From Brevifilum sp029548365 (GTDB lineage: Bacteria; Chloroflexota; Anaerolineae; Anaerolineales; Anaerolineaceae), in contig DAOSSA010000002.1 in assembly GCA_035376985.1 (NCBI GenBank), positions 124,001-188,000 of the forward strand: a stretch of 64,000 bases of DNA, read 5' to 3'. Position 1 is the first letter of the stretch; every line of letters begins with the position of its first letter. Under the pieces are notes generated by a model. That model ran no database searches and had not been told where the DNA came from. It saw nothing but the letters and a program-made list of their open reading frames with translations. This document shows positions 25,266 to 33,431 of this stretch, piece by piece. A program made the position numbers and the translations under genes.

Positions 25266-26726
25266 TTAAGCTAAGGGATTAGCAAAAGGTTGCAAATGTT
25301 TGATAAAATGCTTTTCCAAATTTAAGGCATACAGCTCCCGGTTGGATTTGATGATCCTGGCAAAATCGGTATAAAAGCGAAAATGGCCTTCCGGGTTGCG
25401 TTCGTTCAGAACTGAGCCAAAGGTGACATGTAATATCTGACGCGCATCAAATTGATCTAATAGTGCGGGCCAATCTGTGACCTGCTCGGGGTGAGGCGCG
25501 TTCTCAAGCTCACCGAACACGTCATAGCTAACCCGATCGACCGTGTAACGCTCTCGGGCAAAGCTATAAATTTCTTTGAAGAAATTGACATCCTGCTCTG
25601 CAATGGTGCGCAGCGCTTCCAGGTAACTTGTGCCGGCTGTTTTCAGGTGGACCAGGCCGTGTGTCTGCCGCATGGCTGCTTCGTAAACGCTGAACTTGTC
25701 TGACCCTGAATGTAAGCTGAGTTTGTAAGGACCAAAGTGGCGGGCGACAGCTGCATGGCGGGCGATATCAGCTTCAAAAGCTTGAGGGTCCCCGATATAA
25801 TCCACGCCTTTGGGGAAATGACCGCAATAACGGGGTGCCAGGCTGACCCAGTTAACGCCCAATCGCTTCAGTTCGCTGGCGATATAGGCATGTTCGAGCA
25901 TGCTTGTGGGTTGCGCGGTTTCATCAACAGAGACTTCCAATTCAACAGGGTGGCTGCCCGCGCGATCGATGAGGTGGTGGTACATCCTGGCTACATGCGC
26001 CACGGCTTTTCCGTATTTCACCACAGCTTTGAGCAGTCGCGCTTCATCAAAGACCAGTTCGTGACCTTCGATATTGATGGATTTATCCAGTAAACCGCTC
26101 GCTTTAGGGCTGATGTCTTCATTTAATAGGGCGGCTAATTCACGTAATGTGGATCGCGAGGCGCCTTCAGCGCGATTGTCGACATGTTCGCCGGGGTCGA
26201 TGGTGTAAAAGGTGAACCCCGCTTGCAGGCAAGTGTCGATATCCGCTTCAGTTTTCAGGTGGTCGGCATCAGCGCCAAACCCATCCTGCCAGGATTCTTG
26301 GAAGACGCCCCAAACGGCATCATCGATGACCTGCTGGGCGGTCCGGCTGGTGCGGCTCATCTCGCGGATGGATTGCTGAGCAAAAATCGGGGAAATTTTG
26401 CCGCCTACTCGCCGCACAGCACGGATGTGCCCGGGCGTTGCCCAGCCCAGACGGTCGCCCATTCCGGCTGAGGTGCGCAGTCCCAATAAACCGGGATTTA
26501 GCCAGGGAAGTCTTTTTCTCAGAAGCGCTGTATTATGCGGGGTTTTGGGGGCAATCACCAGGTAATGCGTGTTTTTTGGGGTGCGTTCTCCCTGCCAGTC
26601 ACCCACGCCTGTTTCGAGAATGGCTAACTTGAACTCACCATCATCATGCAAAAGTGCATAAGCTGCATCCTTATCAGCGACCAGGGAGCTTTCAATGATC
26701 TTCAGATCTTCGAAGTCGTTTCTCAC
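25266..26726 (-). CDS. uxaE: Tagaturonate/fructuronate epimerase
   Basis: 486 residues, GTG start overlapping the lacI-family stop as GTGA, with AAGGA six bases upstream. The whole length resembles the UxaE family (tagaturonate epimerase, PF16257) known from Thermotoga: AGMGDRLGWATPGHIRAVR, QQSIREMSRTSRTAQQVIDDA, TFYTIDPGEHVDNRA, LAPRYCGHFPKGVDYIGD and KLSLHSGSDKFSVYEA. The enzyme interconverts D-tagaturonate and D-fructuronate, linking the IolO product to UxuB. It is the second gene of the right operon, directly after its regulator. Confidence 0.88.
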   Translation of the reverse strand: MRNDFEDLKIIESSLVADKDAAYALLHDDGEFKLAILETGVGDWQGERTPKNTHYLVIAPKTPHNTALLRKRLPWLNPGLLGLRTSAGMGDRLGWATPGHIRAVRRVGGKISPIFAQQSIREMSRTSRTAQQVIDDAVWGVFQESWQDGFGADADHLKTEADIDTCLQAGFTFYTIDPGEHVDNRAEGASRSTLRELAALLNEDISPKASGLLDKSINIEGHELVFDEARLLKAVVKYGKAVAHVARMYHHLIDRAGSHPVELEVSVDETAQPTSMLEHAYIASELKRLGVNWVSLAPRYCGHFPKGVDYIGDPQAFEADIARHAAVARHFGPYKLSLHSGSDKFSVYEAAMRQTHGLVHLKTAGTSYLEALRTIAEQDVNFFKEIYSFARERYTVDRVSYDVFGELENAPHPEQVTDWPALLDQFDARQILHVTFGSVLNERNPEGHFRFYTDFARIIKSNRELYALNLEKHFIKHLQPFANPLA

Positions 26727-27757
26727 AGCGTTTCCTTTTTCCTTGGCTTTGCAGTAGTAGCTCTGACCAACAACCTTCCTTTAAGTACCTTGACGCCCTG
26801 TGTGTGACTGTGGAGGCCGGACTCTTCTGAAAGCAAACTCAACAGCAATTGTGCAGCTTGACGCCCAATCTCATATTTTGGCTGATCGAGGGTTGTCAAC
26901 GGAGGCACTGAGAATTCAGAGAAGGCGATATTGTCAAAGCCGGTGACTGAGATCTCATCCGGAACGCGAACGCCAGCCTGGCGGCAGGCTTTTAACGCGC
27001 CAATGGCGAGCAAATCGTTGAAGCACATCACCGCGGTCGGTGGATGGGGCAGGTTGAGAAAGTAGTTCATGCCTTCGGCGCCCATCTGCAGAGATCCGCC
27101 AGGTGCATGGTGAATTTGATCAGGGGCAACAGACAGCCCCTGGAATTCCATTTCTTCTTGCAGGCCGCTCAAACGGTCGAGGGTGGTTTTCCCTGAATGT
27201 GAATTACCCAGATAGGCAATTTTTCTGTGGCCGAGCTCAATCAAGTGGCGCGCGAGCTGGCGGCTGCCATCGATATCATCGTGGTAAATGGAGAAATTGT
27301 AATGATCAGCAGCCTGGTTATTGATCACTACGATTGGAAATCGATCGGTTGGGAATTGCCGCCAGCGCTCAATGCTCACCGGCGTGGAGCAAATGATGCC
27401 ACCATCGATGCGCTGCTCGAGCATGGTCTGGACAATTCGCGCTTCTTTGTCTGCGTCATGATTGGAAGAGCCGATAAACAGGCTGTAACCGGCAGCATGG
27501 GCGGCGCCTTCGATACCATTTAATACCTCGCTGAAGAAAGGATCCGCAATGCCACTGAGGATAACACCCAAAACATGAGTCCGCTTGGTCTTCAAGCTGC
27601 GGGCGGCTGCGCTGGGCAGATAGTCCAGTTGCTCTGCGGCTATCCGGATGCGTTCGGCAGTGACATCTGCGACCAGGGGGCTGCCTCTGAGGGCTCTGGA
27701 GACCGTAGAATGGGACACGCCGGTTATTTTTGCGATGGTTTTTATGGTAGTTGCCAT
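26723..27757 (-). CDS. LacI-family transcriptional repressor of the inositol/uronate locus
   Basis: 344 residues from the ATG at 27757 (AAAGGA upstream; a TTG five codons earlier is rejected). The N-terminal helix-turn-helix and hinge are complete: TIKTIAKITGVSHSTVSRALRGSP ... LDYLPSAAARSLKTKRT. The effector domain has the periplasmic-binding fold (GVILSGIADPFFSEVLNGIE, NNQAADHYNFSIYHDD, AVMCFNDLLAIGALKACRQ, GFDNIAFSEF). Its own promoter carries TGCACACGTGTGCA, also found at the left operon promoter, so it likely autoregulates and controls both operons. The inducer is probably an inositol or uronate pathway intermediate. Confidence 0.93.
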   Translation of the reverse strand: MATTIKTIAKITGVSHSTVSRALRGSPLVADVTAERIRIAAEQLDYLPSAAARSLKTKRTHVLGVILSGIADPFFSEVLNGIEGAAHAAGYSLFIGSSNHDADKEARIVQTMLEQRIDGGIICSTPVSIERWRQFPTDRFPIVVINNQAADHYNFSIYHDDIDGSRQLARHLIELGHRKIAYLGNSHSGKTTLDRLSGLQEEMEFQGLSVAPDQIHHAPGGSLQMGAEGMNYFLNLPHPPTAVMCFNDLLAIGALKACRQAGVRVPDEISVTGFDNIAFSEFSVPPLTTLDQPKYEIGRQAAQLLLSLLSEESGLHSHTQGVKVLKGRLLVRATTAKPRKKETL

Positions 27758-27766
27758 TTTTTTCCT

Positions 27767-27782
27767 TTGCACACGTGTGCAA
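27767..27782. promoter_or_regulatory. LacI-type operator in the regulator's own leader
   Basis: TTGCACACGTGTGCAA is a perfect 16-bp palindrome with central CG, lying between the -10 box and ribosome site of the lacI-family gene. Its 14-bp core is identical to 12649-12662 at the facing operon. Confidence 0.88.
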
Positions 27783-27790
27783 TGACTATA

Positions 27791-27819
27791 AGTTTACACA
27801 AGAATGGATGCTTTGTCAA
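27791..27819 (-). promoter_or_regulatory. Promoter of the right (regulator/uxaE) operon
   Basis: On the minus strand TTGACA (27819-27814), 17-base spacer, TAAACT (27796-27791). The operator begins about nine bases after the -10 box, the same geometry as at 12609-12673. Confidence 0.75.
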
Positions 27820-27838
27820 TACCATTTTGAAAATTGCC

Positions 27839-27867
27839 TTGCAAAAAACCAAAATCTGGTGTAAAAT
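27839..27867 (+). promoter_or_regulatory. Promoter of the HAD/PGM/kinase operon
   Basis: TTGCAA (27839-27844), 17-base spacer, TAAAAT (27862-27867). The sequence TGGTGTA spanning the end of the spacer and the -10 box also occurs at the rpiR promoter (34644-34673), and both are followed by the same 24-bp element. Confidence 0.65.
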
Positions 27868-27869
27868 CG

Positions 27870-27893
27870 ACAAATGAAAGGAAACTTTCACAA
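27870..27893. promoter_or_regulatory. Putative RpiR operator, copy 1
   Basis: A 24-bp element, 20/24 identical to 34677-34700. Its core TGAAAGGAAACTTTCA (27875-27890) is an inverted repeat with four central bases. It starts three bases after the -10 box, so a bound regulator would block initiation. Confidence 0.6.
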
Positions 27894-27935
27894 CGTCAAC
27901 CTTTTGAAAGTCATCTTAAATCAAACGGAGGTAAC

Positions 27936-28676
27936 ATGAATCCCAATATTGAAGCCATTTTTTTGGATGTCGGAAACACTTTGCGCATTGTGATTAAAGA
28001 TCCTGAGTTTTCTCAAAAGGCTGCAGAAGATCTGCATACTGCAGTCGGTGCAGAACAGCCCCTGGATGAGTTTATTTCAATGCTTAAAGATCGTTATAAG
28101 GTCTATCGAAAACGGGCTAAAACCATCCTGTTGGACGTGAGAGAAACTGAATTATGGTCAAAGTGGATGCTGCCTGATTATCCTGAAGAATTGATCGCTC
28201 CACAGGCAAGCAAACTTACCCGCCATTGGCGGGATATTAAAGGCCGACGGGTGCCGCGAGAAGGTGTTAAGGAAACCATCATTGAACTTCATCGCCGTGG
28301 ATATAAATTGGGGCTTATTGCCAACACCATTACCGAAACAGAGATCCCGGACTGGATGGAGGAAGATGAGGTCAGGGAATATTTTTCAACAGTGATACTT
28401 TCCTCCATTGTTGCACTTCGGAAACCCAATCCTGAAATATTCTTACTGGCGTCCCGGGAAATTGGTGTTGACCCTGCCAAATGCGCTTATCTGGGCGACA
28501 ATCCCTTACGGGATATCCAGGGCACGCGGGAGGCTGGATATGGGCTGATGATCTTGATTGAAGAGCCGGATACCTTGAGGAAAATGCCGGAGGATGTATT
28601 GATTAATCCCGACCGGACCATTACCAGGATCGACGAACTTTTGGACATCTTCCCGCCGAGGAACCAGGATGCCTGA
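27936..28676 (+). CDS. HAD-superfamily hydrolase
   Basis: 246 residues from the ATG at 27936 (GGAGG upstream). HAD motifs: I, AIFLDVGNTLR, with nucleophile Asp but Gly at the usual acid/base position (as in YihX-type phosphatases); II, LGLIANT; III, VALRKPNPEIF with the Lys; IV, CAYLGDNPLRDIQG. The helical cap between motifs I and II is of the C1 type (YKVYRKRAKTILLDVRETELWSKWMLP). It is the first gene of the operon ending at 34622, and its stop overlaps the start of a paralogous HAD gene by eight bases. A phosphate ester substrate is expected; identity unknown. Confidence 0.85.
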   Translation: MNPNIEAIFLDVGNTLRIVIKDPEFSQKAAEDLHTAVGAEQPLDEFISMLKDRYKVYRKRAKTILLDVRETELWSKWMLPDYPEELIAPQASKLTRHWRDIKGRRVPREGVKETIIELHRRGYKLGLIANTITETEIPDWMEEDEVREYFSTVILSSIVALRKPNPEIFLLASREIGVDPAKCAYLGDNPLRDIQGTREAGYGLMILIEEPDTLRKMPEDVLINPDRTITRIDELLDIFPPRNQDA

Positions 28677-29424
28677 AATTTCTGCGGTCTTTTTTGACCT
28701 TGGCAACACCCTTCGATTTGTGGTCAAGGATGAAGCCCACCAGTTGGCTGCCAAACAGCGGATTGCGGAGCTGATCGGTGCGGATGAAGACCCAGACACT
28801 GTTTACGCCCAGTTAAATGAACGCTATCAAGGCTATCGAGACTGGGCGTTTGAAACCATGCGCGAAGCTCCGGATGCTGAATTATGGACACGCTGGTTGG
28901 TGCCGGAGCTTCCCGCAGAAAAAATCGCTCCTCTCGGCGAAGAACTGACCTACCAATACCGGCAAGCCGGTGGAAACCGCGTTTTAGGGCAGGGTATGGA
29001 AGCGGTGATCAAAACATTACACCAACGCGGCTATATCCTGGGCATCATCAGCAATTTGATCGGCACACGGGAAATTCCCGAATGGCTTGAAAAAGATGGG
29101 CTGGCACAATATTTCAAATCGGTGGTCTTATCCTCGGTTTTAGGAATACGTAAACCCGACCCTGCTATTTATGACCATGCGGCCAGGGAAATCGGTGTCA
29201 GCCCGGAGAACTGCGCTTACATTGGTGACAACCTGAACAGGGATGTGACCGGTACTCATGCGGCAGGTTTTGGTCTTTCGGTGATCATCAATCAACCTGA
29301 AAAACTGGCCCAGATTGAGGTCACTGAAGATAACCAGCCCAATGTTGTCCTGCACAACTTTGAGGATTTACTGACACTCTTTCCAGAAAGCCCCCACATC
29401 AATCTGGACGGCTTAGACGAATAG
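28669..29424 (+). CDS. HAD-superfamily hydrolase, paralogue
   Basis: 251 residues, clearly duplicated from the upstream gene: same motif I (VFFDLGNTLR), cap (YQGYRDWAFETMREAPDAELWTRWLVPELP), motif II ILGIISNL, motif III GIRKPDPAIY and motif IV CAYIGDNLNRDVTG. The ATG at 28669 lies inside the upstream gene's end, so translation is coupled. The catalytic Asp is intact with Gly two residues on. Two adjacent, divergent copies may form a heterodimer or act on successive phosphate esters; this cannot be resolved by reading. Confidence 0.85.
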   Translation: MPEISAVFFDLGNTLRFVVKDEAHQLAAKQRIAELIGADEDPDTVYAQLNERYQGYRDWAFETMREAPDAELWTRWLVPELPAEKIAPLGEELTYQYRQAGGNRVLGQGMEAVIKTLHQRGYILGIISNLIGTREIPEWLEKDGLAQYFKSVVLSSVLGIRKPDPAIYDHAAREIGVSPENCAYIGDNLNRDVTGTHAAGFGLSVIINQPEKLAQIEVTEDNQPNVVLHNFEDLLTLFPESPHINLDGLDE

Positions 29425-29484
29425 GGTTTAAAAAAGAAAATAAATACTATGGATAACGAACACAGTTTTTTCGGAGGCCTATCA

Positions 29485-31029
29485 ATGGCTGCCGCTGTAC
29501 AGGAAGCCTACAGCCGCGGGCAGATCGATTATTCGATGGAACCCCTGGTACGGGTTGATGATAATGGCGAACCTGTGGGGTTGGTGAAAGATGGGGATGG
29601 GGTTATCTTCTGCTGCCGCCGTGGCGAACGCGAAATTGAGCTAACGGAGGCTTTTACCGAAGATGGGTTTTCGCATTTTCAACGCGTCCCGTTAAACTTA
29701 TCTGATTTTGTGATCTTAACGCTCTATCATGACAAATTCCTTCATCTACCAGTGGCCTTTGCGCCCGACGCGGTTTCAAACACGTTGGGTGAGCTGGTCA
29801 GCCAGGTAGGAATGCAGCAATTGCGGTGTTCCGAATCGGAGAAATTTGCCCATATCACTGTTTTCCTTAATGGCGGACGTAATGAACCGTTTCCAGGCGA
29901 AACCCGTAAGCGGTTCCCTTCCCCTAAAGGCGTGGCCTTTGACCAGGTCCCAGGACTGAGCCTGGCAGAAGTGGCAGATGAACTGATCCGGAGCGTTAGC
30001 GGCCCGTACAGGCTGATTGTGACCAATTTTGCCAATGGGGATGTGATTGGGCACACATCCAACGATGCAGCGAAAATTGAGTGTGCTGAGATCGTTGATC
30101 ATCACCTTAACCGGGTGGTGACTGCTGCCCTGGCTGAGGATATGGTGGTGATCATCACCGCTGACCATGGCAACCTTGAATTGATGCGCACGGACGCGGG
30201 CAAAGCACACGTGGCTCATACCACCAATCTCGTGCCGTTGATCGTGCTTGATAAAAATTCGGATACGGGGCTTGTCCCGAAGGATGGTCGCCTTTCAGAC
30301 CTGGCGCCGACGATCCTGGCGATGCTTGGCCTGGACCCGGCTGCCGAAATGACGGGGAAAAACCTTCTGCCGGGGCATGTATGGGGACCGGACCGGCAGG
30401 TAATGTTGATCATCCTCGATGGTTGGGGCCTGGGCAGCAAAGATGAGACCAACCCCATTCATCTTGCAGACACTCCTTTTTGGGATGAGCTGATGAGTCA
30501 ATATCCGTCTTCAAACCTGTCTGCATCGGGGGAAGCTGTGGGTCTGCAAGCTGGCAAGCCGGGCAATTCTGAGGCGGGTCACAGCAACATTGGCGCAGGG
30601 AGGGTGGTGCTGCAGGATGACACCCGCCTGGACCTGGCTTTGCGGAATGGCTCTTTTTCCAGCAATCCAGTTTTCCTGAAAGCCATCCAGAAGGTCAAAG
30701 CTCGGGGTTCTGCGCTGCATTTGATCGGATTGTTGAGCGAAAAGAGCTCCCACGGCTCGATTGACTACCCCCTGGCGCTGATTAAAATGGCAAAGGAACA
30801 GCAATTAAATGAAGTCTACTTGCACCTGATTTTTGATGGACGCAGTACAGAACCCGGCAGTGCACCCTTAATGCTAAAAAAATTGGATGACGAACTGCGC
30901 AGGATTGGATTGGGTCAAATTGTTACCGGGGTTGGGCGAGGGCTGGCGCTTGACCGGGATGGCAATTATGGTAAGGTGCAGATGGCTTATGAAGCCATGG
31001 TCAATGGGATTGGGACGGTATATGCCTGA
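29485..31029 (+). CDS. Circularly permuted cofactor-independent phosphoglycerate mutase-like enzyme
   Basis: 514 residues from the ATG at 29485, preceded by GGAGG with seven-base spacing (an upstream ATG at 29449 has no site). All parts of GpmI-type iPGM are present but in swapped order. Residues 1-295 match the canonical C-terminal part: AAAVQEAYSRGQ, GEPVGLVKDGDGVIF, SESEKFAHITVF, NFANGDVIGHT, TADHGN, HVAHTTN, LAPTILAMLG, AEMTGKNLL. A short linker (about 296-304) joins to the canonical N-terminus at 305-514: VMLIILDGWG, SASGEAVGL, GNSEAGHSNIGAGRVV, LHLIGLLS, DGR, LALDRD, VQMAYEAM. Metal ligands (D186, H190, D227, H228, H245, D312) and the phosphorylated Ser (S362) are kept. DGRD is DGRST here, so a substrate-contact Asp is lost. 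The substrate may not be phosphoglycerate. Confidence 0.85.
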   Translation: MAAAVQEAYSRGQIDYSMEPLVRVDDNGEPVGLVKDGDGVIFCCRRGEREIELTEAFTEDGFSHFQRVPLNLSDFVILTLYHDKFLHLPVAFAPDAVSNTLGELVSQVGMQQLRCSESEKFAHITVFLNGGRNEPFPGETRKRFPSPKGVAFDQVPGLSLAEVADELIRSVSGPYRLIVTNFANGDVIGHTSNDAAKIECAEIVDHHLNRVVTAALAEDMVVIITADHGNLELMRTDAGKAHVAHTTNLVPLIVLDKNSDTGLVPKDGRLSDLAPTILAMLGLDPAAEMTGKNLLPGHVWGPDRQVMLIILDGWGLGSKDETNPIHLADTPFWDELMSQYPSSNLSASGEAVGLQAGKPGNSEAGHSNIGAGRVVLQDDTRLDLALRNGSFSSNPVFLKAIQKVKARGSALHLIGLLSEKSSHGSIDYPLALIKMAKEQQLNEVYLHLIFDGRSTEPGSAPLMLKKLDDELRRIGLGQIVTGVGRGLALDRDGNYGKVQMAYEAMVNGIGTVYA

Positions 31030-32222
31030 TGGTGAGTGCGATGAATCTTGAAGATCAAGAAAAATTTTCAGAAACGCTTTATCAACGAATGGGAGACATT
31101 TACCCCGGGGTTAAAACCCTAGCGTTATATGAATTCCAATATTGCCTGAATAACCTGATTCCCGGCGATGGATGGGGCAGCGTGGAATTATCACCCACCT
31201 CTGCCGTTGAAGCGCAGATCGAGGACCTGAACTTTTACAAGAAGATCGAATTTAAGCCGGTTAAGCATGGCAGCATTCAGCTCGATAGGCAGGTATTGCA
31301 CTTAACCCGGATGCTGCTGGTTGGGCTGGCGCTGGGCGATTATTTACCCGATTGGGTCAATCAGAATTTCTATTTTGATCTTCGTGCCTTTGTCTTTTTT
31401 GCGCGCTCGGTCAATTACCTTCCGGAGCTGAAAGACCGCTTTGGTGGGCAACCCTTTCTGCAATTTGAACAAAAACAACACGCGTTGGAAGTTTTGCACG
31501 AGATCGGTTATCGAGAATTCAGCCGTGCGAACAAAGACGTTGACACCGCTTTGATGGAAATTGTGGAGACGTTCACGCGGCAGCTTTCGCCTCCGCTGTT
31601 CTTAACCATAATCGGCCCAACAGGTGCAGGCAAAACAGAGATCATCTCCCGCATTCGAGAGCATCTGTCAGCCAAAGGCTTGCACGTGGAGACGATCGAA
31701 ATGGACAATTTTTACAAAGACGGCGCTTTTCGTGAGGGAAAAAAGCTTGACAAGAACTTGATCCATTACGATCTTTTTATCAAAGCCATGCAGGCGATTC
31801 GTGCAGGAAAGTCAGCAGAAATTCCCAGGTATGATTTTCTAAACACGACATCCTCCCATGATCTCAACAGTCAACTCAGACCCGGGAAGCAATCGCTTAC
31901 CATCCACCCGGCGGACATCATCTTTTTAGAAGGAAATTATCCGTTCCATGAGGATGAGGTTGCTGAGCTGGTGGGGATGAAGATTGTTTATATGACCCAT
32001 GATGACATTCGGTTAAAACGCAAATGGCGCAGAGATATTGATTTGCGCAAAAAATACGATTCGACCTATTTTGTCAACCGCTATTTTCGCACCCAGTTTA
32101 TCCGCGCCGTTGAACTGTATCTTCCGTTGACGCAAGCCTGTGACCTGTTCATTGACACGAGCCAAGCTGCTGTGTGGGTACTGCCTGAACATCAATCCAT
32201 GCTGGCCGGTATTCGGAAATAG
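31029..32222 (+). CDS. P-loop sugar/nucleoside-type kinase with novel N-terminal domain (paralogue A)
   Basis: 397 residues, start overlapping the mutase stop (TGATG). Residues about 1-185 form a domain I do not recognise (YEFQYCLNNLIPGDGWGSVEL, RQVLHLTRMLLVGLALGDYLPDWV). From 190 on it is a uridine kinase/phosphoribulokinase-like P-loop domain: Walker A IIGPTGAGKTE, EMDNFYKDGAFREGKKLD (acceptor-binding Asp), PRYDF, IIFLEGNYPF (Walker B-like), RLKRKWRRDIDLRKKY (lid Arg cluster). Paired with a phosphoglycerate-mutase-fold enzyme on each side and a close paralogue at 33432. A small phosphorylatable acid or sugar is the likely substrate. Confidence 0.8.
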   Translation: MVSAMNLEDQEKFSETLYQRMGDIYPGVKTLALYEFQYCLNNLIPGDGWGSVELSPTSAVEAQIEDLNFYKKIEFKPVKHGSIQLDRQVLHLTRMLLVGLALGDYLPDWVNQNFYFDLRAFVFFARSVNYLPELKDRFGGQPFLQFEQKQHALEVLHEIGYREFSRANKDVDTALMEIVETFTRQLSPPLFLTIIGPTGAGKTEIISRIREHLSAKGLHVETIEMDNFYKDGAFREGKKLDKNLIHYDLFIKAMQAIRAGKSAEIPRYDFLNTTSSHDLNSQLRPGKQSLTIHPADIIFLEGNYPFHEDEVAELVGMKIVYMTHDDIRLKRKWRRDIDLRKKYDSTYFVNRYFRTQFIRAVELYLPLTQACDLFIDTSQAAVWVLPEHQSMLAGIRK

Positions 32223-32225
32223 AAG

Positions 32226-33428
32226 ATGAAAAGCTTTTATCAGGATTTGAACCGGAAAAATACCACCAAGATTGTCCTGATCGTTTTAGATGGGTTGGGC
32301 GGTTTGCCGCGCTTCCCGGGTGGGAAAACCGAACTTGAACAAGCCCATACGCCCAATTTGGATGAATTGGCTGAGCGCTCTTCCCTTGGGCTGACGGTCC
32401 CCCTTGCCCCGGGCGTTACCGTCGGCAGCGGCCCTGGACACCTGGCCATATTTGGATATGACCCGCTTGAAAATGCAATTGGGCGCGGCGCTTTGGAAGC
32501 GTTGGGCGTCGATTTTGCCCTGGGATCAGATGATATTGCTGCCCGGGGAAATTTTTGCACACTGGATAAAGATGGCACCATCCTGGATCGACGGGCAGGT
32601 CGGTTAGCCAGTGAGAAAAGTGCCAGGCTGGTTGAGCGCCTGCGAGAAATCGAGATTCCAGGGGTGGAAATTTTCATTGAACTGGTCAAAGAACATCGTT
32701 TTGTTTTCGTCATGCGCAAAGCCGGGCTGGGCGCTAACCTGAGCGGTTCGGATCCGCTAATCACAGGTGTCCATCCCTTAGCGGTCAGGGCGCTGACGGA
32801 GGATTCGGAACAGGCGGCTGAATTGGTCAATGCATTCATTGCTCGAGCGCACCAGGTGTTAGAGGACGAACAACCCGCTAATGGAATCATGCTACGTGGA
32901 TTCGCACTGACGCCGGTTATCCCTTCTTTTAAAGAAAGGTTTGGTGTAAATGCAGCAGCCATTGCCGTCAATGGCATGTATCGCGGCGTCGCACGGCTGG
33001 CAGGCATGCAGGTGCTGGATGTAAACGGAATCAGCCTGGCGGATGAATTCTCGACGCTTGAGGCAGCCTGGGATGCCTTCGACTTTTTCTACCTTCATTT
33101 TAAAAAGACGGATACCTGTGGCGAAGCCGGTGACTTTGACGGTAAAGTGCGAGCTATTGAAGAATTCGATCTTTTACTCCCCCGGCTGCTGGCTTTGAAT
33201 CCGGATGTGGTGCTGATTGGAGGCGATCACTCTTCGCCGGCAGTAATGAAATCGCACTCCTGGCACCCGGTGCCGCTGCTTTTGTATGCTGCTAACTGCC
33301 GGCCGGATGGCAGGCGTGAATTTGGTGAACGCGCCTGTGCTGCAGGCAGCCTGGGAACCATTCCCGCAGTGCAGGTGATGCCCCTGGCAATCGCCCATGC
33401 TGACCGTTTTGAGAAATTTGGAGCCTGA
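32226..33428 (+). CDS. ApgM-type phosphoglycerate mutase-like enzyme (alkaline phosphatase superfamily)
   Basis: 400 residues, three bases after kinase A. ApgM hallmarks: VLIVLDGLGGLP (metal Asp), ELEQAHTPNLDELA, PGVTVGSGPGHLAIFGYDP (phosphorylated Ser in the SGPGHLA loop), GRGALEALG, ARGNFCTLD, RRAGRL, NAAAIAVNGMYRGVARLAGM, FYLHFKKTDTCGEAGDF (metal ligands), IGGDHSSPAVMKSHSWHPVPLL. Length matches archaeal-type iPGM (about 400). It is the second mutase-fold enzyme in the operon, unrelated in architecture to the permuted one, which argues against simple glycolytic redundancy and for a dedicated pathway. Confidence 0.88.
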   Translation: MKSFYQDLNRKNTTKIVLIVLDGLGGLPRFPGGKTELEQAHTPNLDELAERSSLGLTVPLAPGVTVGSGPGHLAIFGYDPLENAIGRGALEALGVDFALGSDDIAARGNFCTLDKDGTILDRRAGRLASEKSARLVERLREIEIPGVEIFIELVKEHRFVFVMRKAGLGANLSGSDPLITGVHPLAVRALTEDSEQAAELVNAFIARAHQVLEDEQPANGIMLRGFALTPVIPSFKERFGVNAAAIAVNGMYRGVARLAGMQVLDVNGISLADEFSTLEAAWDAFDFFYLHFKKTDTCGEAGDFDGKVRAIEEFDLLLPRLLALNPDVVLIGGDHSSPAVMKSHSWHPVPLLLYAANCRPDGRREFGERACAAGSLGTIPAVQVMPLAIAHADRFEKFGA

Positions 33429-33431
33429 GTT

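Noticed and set aside
24579..25274. 231-codon plus-strand gene
   Set aside because: Antisense to a zinc dehydrogenase with all its motifs; no independent support.
29449..29484. Upstream ATG of the permuted mutase (12 extra residues)
   Set aside because: No ribosome site there, whereas GGAGG stands at the right distance before the ATG at 29485; the extra residues have no counterpart in iPGM.
32240..33007. 255-codon minus-strand gene
   Set aside because: Antisense to the ApgM-like gene, with Ser/Pro/Arg-rich low-complexity translation and no family features.
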